A stretch of DNA of 23,330 bases, from positions 1-23,330 of IMG/VR virus record IMGVR_UViG_3300036770_007058. One strand, given 5' to 3'. The notes beneath the pieces are model-generated. The model was not told the DNA's origin. It saw nothing but the letters and a program-made list of their open reading frames with translations, and made no database searches. Positions 1 to 5,599 of this stretch are shown piece by piece. Source of the DNA: a virus. The translations under genes were made by a program, and so were the position numbers. The first letter of the stretch is position 1. Each line of letters starts with the position of its first letter.

Positions 1-572
1 GCATTGACCATGGGCGTGGCCTTGACACGCCACAGGTGAGGCAGCCAGGTCTGGCTGAAACCTTCGCTGGCAAAGTTGGCTTCTTGGATCACATAGTACT
101 TGGGCAGGGCCTTGGGTATGCTAGTGTCCAAGGGGTTTAGGTCTCTTAGATTTGGTACTTCCAAGACATCGCCGCTCATGAGCTTGCGCCCAATGGTGTC
201 AATCATGTCATTGTAGTGGAACGTGATGAACAGCGTGTCGTTCTGCAGGAACAAACCAAACTGCGTGAGATCAAAGTTTATGTCTTGGGTGTTGTACACA
301 CCGCGTATGCGATAGATATCGGGATCGTAGGCTCGGTCGCGGTTTTCCAGCAGCAAGAGATCTTGGATAAACAGGGGATTCTCTACCGAGTAGTTGGGCT
401 GGGTAGCATCGTAATTGCCAGATTCTACCGAATCTCCCTGTCCGGTTTTGGGTCCGAGATACTTATGGACATAGATGTCCAGACCGCCAACGGTGTACAT
501 TTCCGAAATGGTCTTGTCAAAATAGCGGTAATCGTTGGTCCGGTTAGGACGCCACATTGAAAGTCTGGGCAT
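1..572 (-). CDS. gp14: Probable neck protein, T4 gp14-like (3' end outside window)
   Basis: I translated the minus strand from an ATG at 572-570; it stays open for 190 codons to the left edge, so the C-terminus is missing. Landmarks follow the T4/cyanophage gp14 pattern as I remember it. An early segment ISEMYTVGGLDIYVHKYLG (about residues 22-40) resembles the 'ES..(M)(R)GV..YY(V)PR' block. TQFGLFLQNDTLFITFH matches the 'FG..V.DE.T..I' block, GDVLEVPN the 'GDLIYFP' block, and KYYVIQEANF...FSQTWLPHLWRVKATP the closing strand pair. gp14 joins gp13 at the head-tail connector after DNA packaging. The plus-strand open frame covering this stretch is its antisense shadow. The gene is divergent from the rest of the module and has a late promoter motif 8 bases upstream. 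Assignment is by motif order, not by alignment; another neck or connector protein is possible. Confidence 0.6.
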   Translation of the reverse strand, partial: MPRLSMWRPNRTNDYRYFDKTISEMYTVGGLDIYVHKYLGPKTGQGDSVESGNYDATQPNYSVENPLFIQDLLLLENRDRAYDPDIYRIRGVYNTQDINFDLTQFGLFLQNDTLFITFHYNDMIDTIGRKLMSGDVLEVPNLRDLNPLDTSIPKALPKYYVIQEANFASEGFSQTWLPHLWRVKATPMVN

Positions 573-579
573 AGTGCTG

Positions 580-587
580 TATTTATG
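580..587 (-). promoter_or_regulatory. Late promoter motif CATAAATA for the gp14-like gene
   Basis: On the minus strand the sequence reads CATAAATA, then 7 bases, then the ATG of the gp14-like gene. It matches the T4 late consensus TATAAATA and the NATAAATA form of cyanophages. In T4 the transcript starts about 6 bases after the box, which here would leave a leader of only about 2 bases. The downstream bases make the 12-mer TAAATACAGCAC, which is repeated exactly before the gp13 gene. Confidence 0.65.
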
Positions 588-592
588 GGTGG

Positions 593-621
593 TTGACCCT
601 ATTTGGATGACCTGCTATAAT
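593..621 (+). promoter_or_regulatory. Sigma70-type promoter with extended -10
   Basis: TTGACC at 593-598, a 17-base spacer and TATAAT at 616-621 preceded by TGC (extended -10) form a near-perfect host-type promoter. The expected transcription start is near 628, which is exactly an in-frame ATG of the next gene. It lies back to back with the late promoter of the divergent gp14-like gene. It suggests that the following gene can be read by unmodified host RNA polymerase, hence possibly early or middle. Confidence 0.8.
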
Positions 622-651
622 AGCCCTATGTTTGCAGAATCTGGAGCCCGC

Positions 652-1791
652 ATGAATACCCAAAAACCCGTCAAGGCCATGGTCACCACGGCTGCCAATA
701 TACGCTACATGGGCACCGAGCCCGATTGGTCGCAGCAGCCCGAAGATAAAAATCGCGTGTCGCGCCTGTCTGGTGCGTTTGCATGGTACGGCTATCACTT
801 TGGGCACAAAGAAGCCAAAGAGTGTGTGCTGGATTGGTTGACTCGCAACAGCACCAGCGACGTGGTCAAGGAGTTTGCCCGTGTGCCAGAAAACAGTGTC
901 ATCAACACCCTGGGTTGGCTGTGCAGGATGGGCCTGCGTGGACTGGTGTTCAACGAACGCGAAAGCAACTACGTTCGGGACACCGTGGCCAATCTCATCG
1001 AGCGCAATCAACAGGCCAAGGTCGAAGTAGACACCGACGAGCCCGCGGCTCCCAAGCCCAACATCCAAGAACGCCTGCGCGAGAAAGTGCAGGCAGCGGC
1101 CGCGGAGATTGATGCCATGTACGATGACTTCCGCACCGGCGGCTGCAAGTTGGGCGACCAACACAAGCCCATGAACGTGATACGCGGCGCCAACGTTGTG
1201 CCACAGATGGTCAACGACATCAGTGACATCTGGCAGCGGCATTTGGATGAGCTGCTGCTGGTGGCGGAGGGCACAGATGGACAACTGGTGGAAGGTTACA
1301 GCCATCTCAGTGCCAAACAGCTCAAGGCCTGCATACGCTTCTGTGAGCAGGTCATAGATGACTGCGCCAGTTACCGGCAGATCAAGAAAGTGGAGCGCAA
1401 GCCGCGCAAGAAAAAGCCCGTGAGCCCGGAAAAGCTCACTGCCCGATTCAAGTATCTGCGCGAACATCCCGAACTCAAACTCACCAGCGAGCCGGTCACC
1501 AAGCTGGTCAATGCGTCCGAAGCCTGGTTCTACGAGGTCAAAAAACGCAAGTTGATACACGTGGTGGCGGATCCGCATGTACGCACGTTCTCGGTCAAGG
1601 GCTCTGCTCTGATCGGTATTGATGACAAGAACACTGTGATGAAAACCCTGCGCAAGCCCGAAGAGCAGATCAAGAAGTTCATGGCCAGCGGCTTGCCGCA
1701 GATGCGCAAGTTCTTCAAGGACATCAAGGCCACCGAAGCTCGTTACAACGGTCGCGGCACAGAAAATCTAGTTCTGTTGAAAATCAAATAA
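652..1791 (+). CDS. Conserved T4-like aquatic phage protein, function unknown
   Basis: The product is 379 aa. I recognise the overall pattern as a protein conserved among T4-like cyanophages and related aquatic phages, but I know no function. The N-terminal third (LSGAFAWYGYHFGHKEAKECVLDWL, about 40-65) is helical. The middle carries the landmark EGYSHLSAKQLK near residue 220. Next come a basic stretch (RKPRKKKPVS, near 255), FKYLREHPELKLTS and a C-terminal part with VKGSALIGIDDKNT...KTLRKPEEQI and a final GRGTENLVLLKIK. The basic linker suggests nucleic-acid contact (inference). The start at 652 is chosen because GGAG lies 5 bases upstream. An in-frame ATG at 628, coincident with the expected transcription start, would add eight residues as a leaderless start. 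Its TAA stop is part of the next late promoter motif. Confidence 0.85.
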   Translation: MNTQKPVKAMVTTAANIRYMGTEPDWSQQPEDKNRVSRLSGAFAWYGYHFGHKEAKECVLDWLTRNSTSDVVKEFARVPENSVINTLGWLCRMGLRGLVFNERESNYVRDTVANLIERNQQAKVEVDTDEPAAPKPNIQERLREKVQAAAAEIDAMYDDFRTGGCKLGDQHKPMNVIRGANVVPQMVNDISDIWQRHLDELLLVAEGTDGQLVEGYSHLSAKQLKACIRFCEQVIDDCASYRQIKKVERKPRKKKPVSPEKLTARFKYLREHPELKLTSEPVTKLVNASEAWFYEVKKRKLIHVVADPHVRTFSVKGSALIGIDDKNTVMKTLRKPEEQIKKFMASGLPQMRKFFKDIKATEARYNGRGTENLVLLKIK

Positions 1792-1794
1792 ATA
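1787..1794 (+). promoter_or_regulatory. Late promoter motif AATAAATA overlapping a stop codon
   Basis: AATAAATA contains the TAA stop (1789-1791) of the preceding gene. It lies about 45 bases before the next start, which has its own strong ribosome binding site, leaving a normal-length leader. It fits the T4-like late motif seen at other boundaries of this window. Confidence 0.55.
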
Positions 1795-1839
1795 ACATTG
1801 CTCGTGTTACACACACGCACACACAAAAGGAGGTATACC

Positions 1840-2064
1840 ATGAGCAAATCACCCTACGAGATCCGTCTGGATCTACTGAGACTGGCCAAAGAGACTCTCT
1901 ACGAGCCGTACTTTTTCCAAAGAAGTGCCTTGGAGCAACAGTGGTCGGCGAAACGCGATATTGACCCCAATACTCCGTATCCCGAAATGCCCACAGCGCC
2001 CACCACAGAAGATGTGATCGCTGAAGCAGAGAAACTCAACAGCTTCGTCAGCCAGTCGGCCTAA
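1840..2064 (+). CDS. Small conserved phage protein, function unknown (74 aa)
   Basis: This 74-aa protein has the pattern SPYEIRLDLLRLAKETLYEP near the N-terminus and TTEDVIAEAEKLNSFVS at the C-terminus. I recognise both as features of a small protein common in T4-like cyanophages, of unknown role. It is predicted helical at both ends with a proline-rich middle (PNTPYPEMPTAPTTED). The ATG at 1840 is preceded by AAGGAGGT, the strongest ribosome binding site in the window, 6 bases upstream, so the longer open frame beginning at 1798 is not used. The gene lies between a conserved unknown gene and gp13, and strong translation suggests an abundant product (inference). Confidence 0.85.
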   Translation: MSKSPYEIRLDLLRLAKETLYEPYFFQRSALEQQWSAKRDIDPNTPYPEMPTAPTTEDVIAEAEKLNSFVSQSA

Positions 2065-2073
2065 CCGGCCTGG

Positions 2074-2103
2074 GGGCTCTGTGCTAAATACAGCACGGAG
2101 CCC
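2074..2103 (+). promoter_or_regulatory. Hairpin with TAAATA in the loop region, covering the gp13 ribosome binding site
   Basis: The arms GGGCTC (2074-2079) and GAGCCC (2098-2103) pair, followed inward by a T:G wobble and GTGCT (2081-2085) with AGCAC (2092-2096). This gives a 12-pair stem and a 6-base loop. The late-promoter core TAAATA (2085-2090) lies at the loop. The only Shine-Dalgarno for gp13, GGAG at 2097-2100, is inside the 3' arm. In RNA read from upstream the hairpin could hide the site or act as a weak terminator (three T follow). RNA started at the late motif would lack the 5' arm and leave the site open. Confidence 0.6.
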
Positions 2104-2106
2104 TTT

Positions 2107-2886
2107 ATGTCTAACGGTCAGAATCCCATCAACAACAGCCTCGATCCCTTGAAAAAGGCCTTGATCGAGTACGTGCAACTGCAACTCGCTGACCAAATTG
2201 TTGATATCGAGCTGGACCCTTCGCACTACGAAGCCGCTTATCAGCGCACCTTGGGTGTGTATCGCCAGCGGGCTCAAAACGCCTACGAAGAATCCTACAG
2301 TTTTATGCAACTGCTGGACAACGTCAACGAATATACTTTGCCCCAAGAAGTCATGACTGTGCGTCAGATCTTCCGTCGCACCGTGGGCATCACCGGCACC
2401 GGCGGCTACAGTTTTGATCCCTTTGGTGCGGCCACGCTGAACGTGTATCTGTTGAACTTCAACCAAGCATCAGGCGGCATGGCCACTTATGATTTCTATC
2501 AGCAGTACGTGGAACTGGCTGCCAGAATGTTTGGTGGCTACATCATGTACACATATAACCCTGTGACCAAACGGTTGCAGATCATCCGTGATCCACGCGG
2601 CAGCGGCGAAACGGTGTTGCTGTGGACCTATAACCTCAAGCCCGAGATAACGCTGCTGGCAGACATGCAGATCTCGCAATGGTTCCGAGATCACATGACC
2701 GGTGCTGCCAAATACATCATTGGTGAAGCTCGAGAAAAGTTCAGCCAAATAGCCGGACCCCAGGGTGGTGGCACTCTCAACGGTGCAGCCATGAAGCAAG
2801 AAGGGCAGGCCATGATGGACAAGTGCATCGAAGATCTCAAACTCTATGTGGACGGATCACAGCCCTTGACATTCGTGATCGGCTAA
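2107..2886 (+). CDS. gp13: Neck protein, T4 gp13-like
   Basis: This 259-aa product matches the T4/cyanophage gp13 layout. An N-terminal helical part (KKALIEYVQLQLADQIVDIELDPSHYEAAYQRTL) is followed by a strand with QEVMTVRQIFRR (about 78-92) and a DPFGAATLNVYLLN segment. Then comes the RLQIIRDPRG...ETVLLWTYN strand pair. The C-terminal block, GGGTLNGAAMKQEGQAMMDKCIEDL ending in FVIG, parallels gp13's 'GGVTLNG..I..EA...I..LEEEI...FMIG'. gp13 works with gp14 in the head-to-tail connector. Length is close to cyanophage gp13 and shorter than T4's. The ATG at 2107 has GGAG 6 bases upstream, inside the preceding hairpin. It shares a 12-base promoter-proximal sequence with the divergent gp14-like gene, which supports the pairing. 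Confidence 0.78.
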   Translation: MSNGQNPINNSLDPLKKALIEYVQLQLADQIVDIELDPSHYEAAYQRTLGVYRQRAQNAYEESYSFMQLLDNVNEYTLPQEVMTVRQIFRRTVGITGTGGYSFDPFGAATLNVYLLNFNQASGGMATYDFYQQYVELAARMFGGYIMYTYNPVTKRLQIIRDPRGSGETVLLWTYNLKPEITLLADMQISQWFRDHMTGAAKYIIGEAREKFSQIAGPQGGGTLNGAAMKQEGQAMMDKCIEDLKLYVDGSQPLTFVIG

Positions 2887-2895
2887 CACCGGGGT

Positions 2896-2923
2896 TTGAC
2901 AATTCCAAAATCCATGCTATAAT
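2896..2923 (+). promoter_or_regulatory. Sigma70-type promoter with an inverted repeat around the -10 box
   Basis: TTGACA at 2896-2901, a 16-base spacer and TATAAT at 2918-2923 preceded by TGC give a near-consensus extended promoter. A perfect 7-base inverted repeat, CCATGCT (2912-2918) and AGCATGG (2926-2932), straddles the -10 box and reaches the start codon. This geometry suits a repressor or operator site, or an RNA hairpin covering the start. The expected transcript start is at about 2930, so the mRNA would have essentially no leader. Confidence 0.8.
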
Positions 2924-2928
2924 GAAGC

Positions 2929-3450
2929 ATGGACATCATGGTAGACATCGAAGGTCTGGCGACCGGACCTGACACAACCATTCTCACTATCGCTGCACAA
3001 GAATTCAACCCCTTGGTGCGTGATCAGTTTGGCCAAAACTTCTATGCCAGAGTCACGCTGGAAAGCCAAGAGGATCGCAAGATCGAACAAGGCACCATTG
3101 AGTGGTGGGCTACCCAGCCTGAGATAGTGCGGGAAGAAGCATTCAGCGAACAAGGGCGTGTGCCTTTGCAGGAAGCTCTACAAGGACTGCACCGCATCAT
3201 GTGGCATGCCAAGCGCATTTGGGCGCAAGGTCCCACCTATGACATGACCATCCTGGAACATGCCTACAAGAGTTATGGAATGCCGTTGCCTTGGCAGTAC
3301 TACTCCGTTAGAGATAGCCGTACTGTGTTGAGCCTGTGCCCGGACCTACAGAAGTATCCGGCCACGCACCATGCCTTGGAAGACTGCCGACGCCAGATAC
3401 ATCTGTTGTGGGATGCCTTAGAGTCACTCAAGATAAGGCAACTGTCATGA
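2929..3450 (+). CDS. dexA: DEDDh 3'-5' exonuclease, DexA-like
   Basis: This 173-aa protein has an intact DnaQ-like active-site set. D6 and E8 lie in MVDIEG (Exo I), D105 in GPTYDMTIL (Exo II), and H147 and D152 in HHALED (Exo III, HxAxxD). It also carries the TIEWW motif (56-60) typical of T4 DexA and of the Rv2179c-like exoribonuclease family. DexA (about 227 aa in T4) degrades DNA or RNA from the 3' end; the shorter length here is a compact version, not a truncation, since all motifs are present. The start could be 2929 (used here) or 2938, which gives MVDIEG; neither has a Shine-Dalgarno, and the promoter places the transcript start at about 2930. The stop overlaps the next ATG (ATGA), so the two are probably translationally coupled. 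Whether RNA or DNA is the substrate cannot be read from sequence. Confidence 0.85.
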   Translation: MDIMVDIEGLATGPDTTILTIAAQEFNPLVRDQFGQNFYARVTLESQEDRKIEQGTIEWWATQPEIVREEAFSEQGRVPLQEALQGLHRIMWHAKRIWAQGPTYDMTILEHAYKSYGMPLPWQYYSVRDSRTVLSLCPDLQKYPATHHALEDCRRQIHLLWDALESLKIRQLS

Positions 3451-4562
3451 AGGCCTATATCGGATGGCATCTCAAGCCAGTGACTTTGATCTCAGCGGGC
3501 ATGCCGCGCCGGGAAACACAAGATCATCTGGAAAAAACACTGGATGAAATGCTGGGCATACATGACTGGACACAGACCTTTGATCAACCCTGCGAGCTGC
3601 TGCACGATGAAATCGTCAATCCCGAACTGCTGAGGGGACTGCATGACTGGTTGCGGGCCAGGGCGTGTAACATTGAAAACATCACTGTGGTGACCACACA
3701 TGACCTTGGCGTGTCTGAGTGGTGGGAATCCTACAAACAACTGTTCAAGATAAAGTCCTTTTCCATACGGGAAGAGCTGTTCTTTGACAGCCTGCGATTT
3801 CGCCCCTACATGTTCCAAGACATTCAACCAGTGCCGGGACAGGAAGAACTAGCGCAGCAAAAGACATTCAGCAAGCACTTTGCGTACTATGGCGGATGGG
3901 CGTACTCCCTAGATGATCGCAACTTGCTGACCTTGAAAATTTCTCAATTGGCCGATCATGGCATCGTGCAACAGATGAGCAAGTTCCGCGAACGCCAGAT
4001 GTTGTTGAATTTTGCCGAGTGGGTCACGTATTATTGCGGGCAGCAGTTCGTGGACGAGATCAATGCTTTGTACGACACCTATGTGGAGCCAAGAGATCTC
4101 GCTTGGAAATGCCAACAGGTCGTGGATGGTCCATCGCCCATACACGACGAACGATTTGATTTCAGCAGTTATCAGTGGGAGGTAGACCGCCGCTGTTTTG
4201 CCACAGTGGTACGCGAGACACACAATGATCGCTTGTGGCCGTCGGTGACAGAAAAAACCTATCGGGCCTTGTACCATCACACCGCGGCCATGCCCATGGG
4301 CTATCGCTCTATTGAGCTGTTGGAACGACTGGGGTTCTGGTTCCCCCATGATATCATAGATTATTCGTATCAACACCAGTCTGAGTTTGTGCCCAGGCTT
4401 GAAGCATTTGTGGGCAGCGTCCAAAAACTGACACTGCTGCCCTTGGATATGCTCCGGCAGTATTGGTTGGACAATTTTCCCAAGTTCCAAAGCAACGCAG
4501 AACTGGTTTACCATTTGGCTTGCAAGAACCGAGCCGCAGAACTTTACAAGGAAATCACATGA
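3447..4562 (+). CDS. Glycosyltransferase-like phage protein
   Basis: The product is 371 aa. The recognisable part is the C-terminal third (about residues 253-305), V-RETHNDRLWPSVTEKTYRAL followed by MGYRSIELLERLGFWFP. This resembles the 'E.......TEKT.......P.I..G....L..LGF' block of exostosin/fucosyltransferase-like proteins found in many T4-like cyanophages, where it forms part of the nucleotide-sugar site. The N-terminal two thirds (DHLEKTLDEML, NIENITVVTTHDLG) may be the acceptor half of a GT-B-type fold (inference). The start at 3447 overlaps the exonuclease stop by four bases, and the end overlaps the kinase start in the same way, giving one coupled unit. A modifying role on DNA bases or on host or virion surface glycans is possible; the substrate is unknown. 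A non-enzymatic member of the family cannot be excluded. Confidence 0.6.
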   Translation: MKAYIGWHLKPVTLISAGMPRRETQDHLEKTLDEMLGIHDWTQTFDQPCELLHDEIVNPELLRGLHDWLRARACNIENITVVTTHDLGVSEWWESYKQLFKIKSFSIREELFFDSLRFRPYMFQDIQPVPGQEELAQQKTFSKHFAYYGGWAYSLDDRNLLTLKISQLADHGIVQQMSKFRERQMLLNFAEWVTYYCGQQFVDEINALYDTYVEPRDLAWKCQQVVDGPSPIHDERFDFSSYQWEVDRRCFATVVRETHNDRLWPSVTEKTYRALYHHTAAMPMGYRSIELLERLGFWFPHDIIDYSYQHQSEFVPRLEAFVGSVQKLTLLPLDMLRQYWLDNFPKFQSNAELVYHLACKNRAAELYKEIT

Positions 4563-5203
4563 TCATTGGCGTTTGTGGACTGATTGGTGCTGGCAAGGAC
4601 ACCCTTGCCGACTATCTCGTGAACATCCACGAGTTCCGCAGGGAGAGCTATGCTGGCACGCTCAAAGATGCCGTGGCTGCTGTGTTTGGATGGGATCGCA
4701 CCCTGCTGGAAGGACGCACACGGCATGCTCGCGAGTGGCGCGAACAGCCAGATCAGTGGTGGAGCCAGAGACTGGGCATCCCGCATCTCACGCCCAGATG
4801 GGCTCTGCAACAGTGGGGCACTGAAGTGTGCCGACGCAGTTTCCACGACGACATCTGGATCGCCAGCATAGAAAACAAGCTCAGGCACAGCCTGGATGAT
4901 GTGGTGATTTCCGACTGCAGATTCCCCAACGAGATCAGCAGCATCAAGCGCCAGGGCGGCTACGTGATACGAGTGGTGCGCGGTCCCGATCCCAAATGGT
5001 TTGATCTCGCATACTGGGCCAATCGCGGCAACGCACAAGCACAGATAGATCTCCAGGCCCATGGTGTGCATGCCAGCGAAACAGCCTGGGTAGGCACAGA
5101 GTTTGATGCCGTGATAGACAACAACGGCAGCCTAGACGATCTCTATGGCAAGATCAACGATCTGCTTCGAGATCTCCGCGCTGCCAAGGCAGATCAGTCT
5201 TGA
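4559..5203 (+). CDS. Deoxynucleoside monophosphate kinase (T4 gp1-like)
   Basis: The 214-aa product starts with a P-loop, G-LIGA-GKDT (residues 7-15), and contains DVVISDCRFPNEI and a RWALQQWGTEVCR segment, both typical of phage dNMP kinases of the T4 gene 1 type. These enzymes transfer phosphate from ATP to dNMPs (in T4 including hydroxymethyl-dCMP), feeding the phage nucleotide pool. Length is close to T4 gp1 (about 241 aa). The ATG at 4559 overlaps the preceding TGA by ATGA and has AAGGAA 6 bases upstream. The last 50 bases overlap the convergent HNH-like gene. A kinase next to a glycosyltransferase-like gene recalls base-modification pathways, but no hydroxymethylase is visible here. Confidence 0.85.
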   Translation: MIIGVCGLIGAGKDTLADYLVNIHEFRRESYAGTLKDAVAAVFGWDRTLLEGRTRHAREWREQPDQWWSQRLGIPHLTPRWALQQWGTEVCRRSFHDDIWIASIENKLRHSLDDVVISDCRFPNEISSIKRQGGYVIRVVRGPDPKWFDLAYWANRGNAQAQIDLQAHGVHASETAWVGTEFDAVIDNNGSLDDLYGKINDLLRDLRAAKADQS

Positions 5204-5498
5204 CGATCTCTGCGCTACAGTTGAGACATACTGTTTTTAGGTTTCGCAGCTCGCAGTTGTTGAGATCTCCATCCACGTGCATGACCACAAGTTGGGACGC
5301 ATACCTGGCCACGAATCGGCACCGATCGCACTGTTTTTTCTTTTGATACCCAGCCGTCTGCCACCGGGGCTGGGCTTTGCGTAGTCGCTTGCCCTTGCGC
5401 AGGCATGGATCGCACAGCGATCTGTAATAAATACGATCGTATTTGTGGTAGGCCACGGCCCTGGGCCTAGATCCACATGCCTTGCACAAGGGTCTCAT
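5154..5498 (-). CDS. HNH-like zinc-finger protein
   Basis: This 114-aa minus-strand product starts MRPLCKACG. Two zinc sites are visible: C5/C8 with C29/C32, and C57/C60 with C91/C94. Between the last two pairs lies an HNH-like core, H74-V-D-G-D-L-N-N...N86-L-K-T-V-C. The usual final histidine of HNH nucleases is not seen at the end, so catalysis is uncertain. I recognise this small protein as common in T4-like cyanophages and aquatic phages, often called an HNH endonuclease. The ATG at 5498 is chosen over the upstream one at 5546 because the conserved start is MRPLCK and a TGTAAATA motif sits 5 bases before it. It overlaps the kinase 3' end by 50 bases on the opposite strand, an arrangement that recalls a small inserted homing-type gene (inference). 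Confidence 0.82.
   Translation of the reverse strand: MRPLCKACGSRPRAVAYHKYDRIYYRSLCDPCLRKGKRLRKAQPRWQTAGYQKKKQCDRCRFVARYASQLVVMHVDGDLNNCELRNLKTVCLNCSAEIVKTDLPWQRGDLEADR
5429..5444. repeat. 16-bp perfect palindrome
   Basis: AAATACGATCGTATTT is a perfect palindrome inside the HNH-like coding region (codons for K-Y-D-R-I-Y) and about 155 bases upstream of the sheath gene. On the plus strand its left part joins an AATAAATA motif at 5426-5433. It could be a protein-binding site or chance. Confidence 0.6.
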
Positions 5499-5503
5499 GC
5501 AGA

Positions 5504-5511
5504 TATTTACA
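5504..5511 (-). promoter_or_regulatory. Late promoter-like motif TGTAAATA for the HNH-like gene
   Basis: On the minus strand TGTAAATA is followed by five bases and the ATG at 5498. Using the T4 late geometry, transcription would begin at the A of the ATG, i.e. leaderless. No Shine-Dalgarno is present. Confidence 0.45.
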
Positions 5512-5516
5512 TTAGG

Positions 5517-5528
5517 CCTATATATAGG
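5517..5528. repeat. 12-bp palindrome in the divergent intergenic region
   Basis: CCTATATATAGG is a perfect palindrome in the 101-base gap between the divergent HNH-like and sheath genes. It lies between two oppositely oriented TAAATA-type motifs, so it is placed to influence both. The TATATA core could also act as a -10 element. Confidence 0.55.
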
Positions 5529-5559
5529 TTGCCGTAACGGCACCATTTTTCAACTTTCT

Positions 5560-5567
5560 GGTAAATA
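5560..5567 (+). promoter_or_regulatory. Late promoter motif GGTAAATA for the sheath gene
   Basis: GGTAAATA lies 32 bases before the gp18 ATG. It leaves a leader of about 26 bases that contains GGAAG 6 bases before the start codon. This is the normal geometry expected of a late structural gene. Confidence 0.6.
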
Positions 5568-5599
5568 TTCGTAGCAAACATTTTACCAAGGAAGCAACT

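Noticed and set aside
216-560. 114-aa plus-strand open frame at the left end
   Set aside because: It is antisense to the gp14-like frame, which is open through the whole 572 bases, has a promoter motif and shows family-like blocks; this frame has no recognisable content.
583-1578. 331-aa minus-strand open frame opposite the first plus-strand gene
   Set aside because: The plus-strand protein is a recognised conserved phage protein with promoter and ribosome binding site; the long antisense frame follows from the codon bias (G/C at third positions).
1798-1839. Upstream start for the 74-aa protein
   Set aside because: The extra 14 residues lie before the very strong AAGGAGGT site that fits the ATG at 1840.
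5426-5433. AATAAATA on the plus strand as a promoter for gp18
   Set aside because: It lies within the HNH-like gene, about 167 bases before gp18, and a better placed box exists at 5560-5567; it was kept only as part of the palindrome note.
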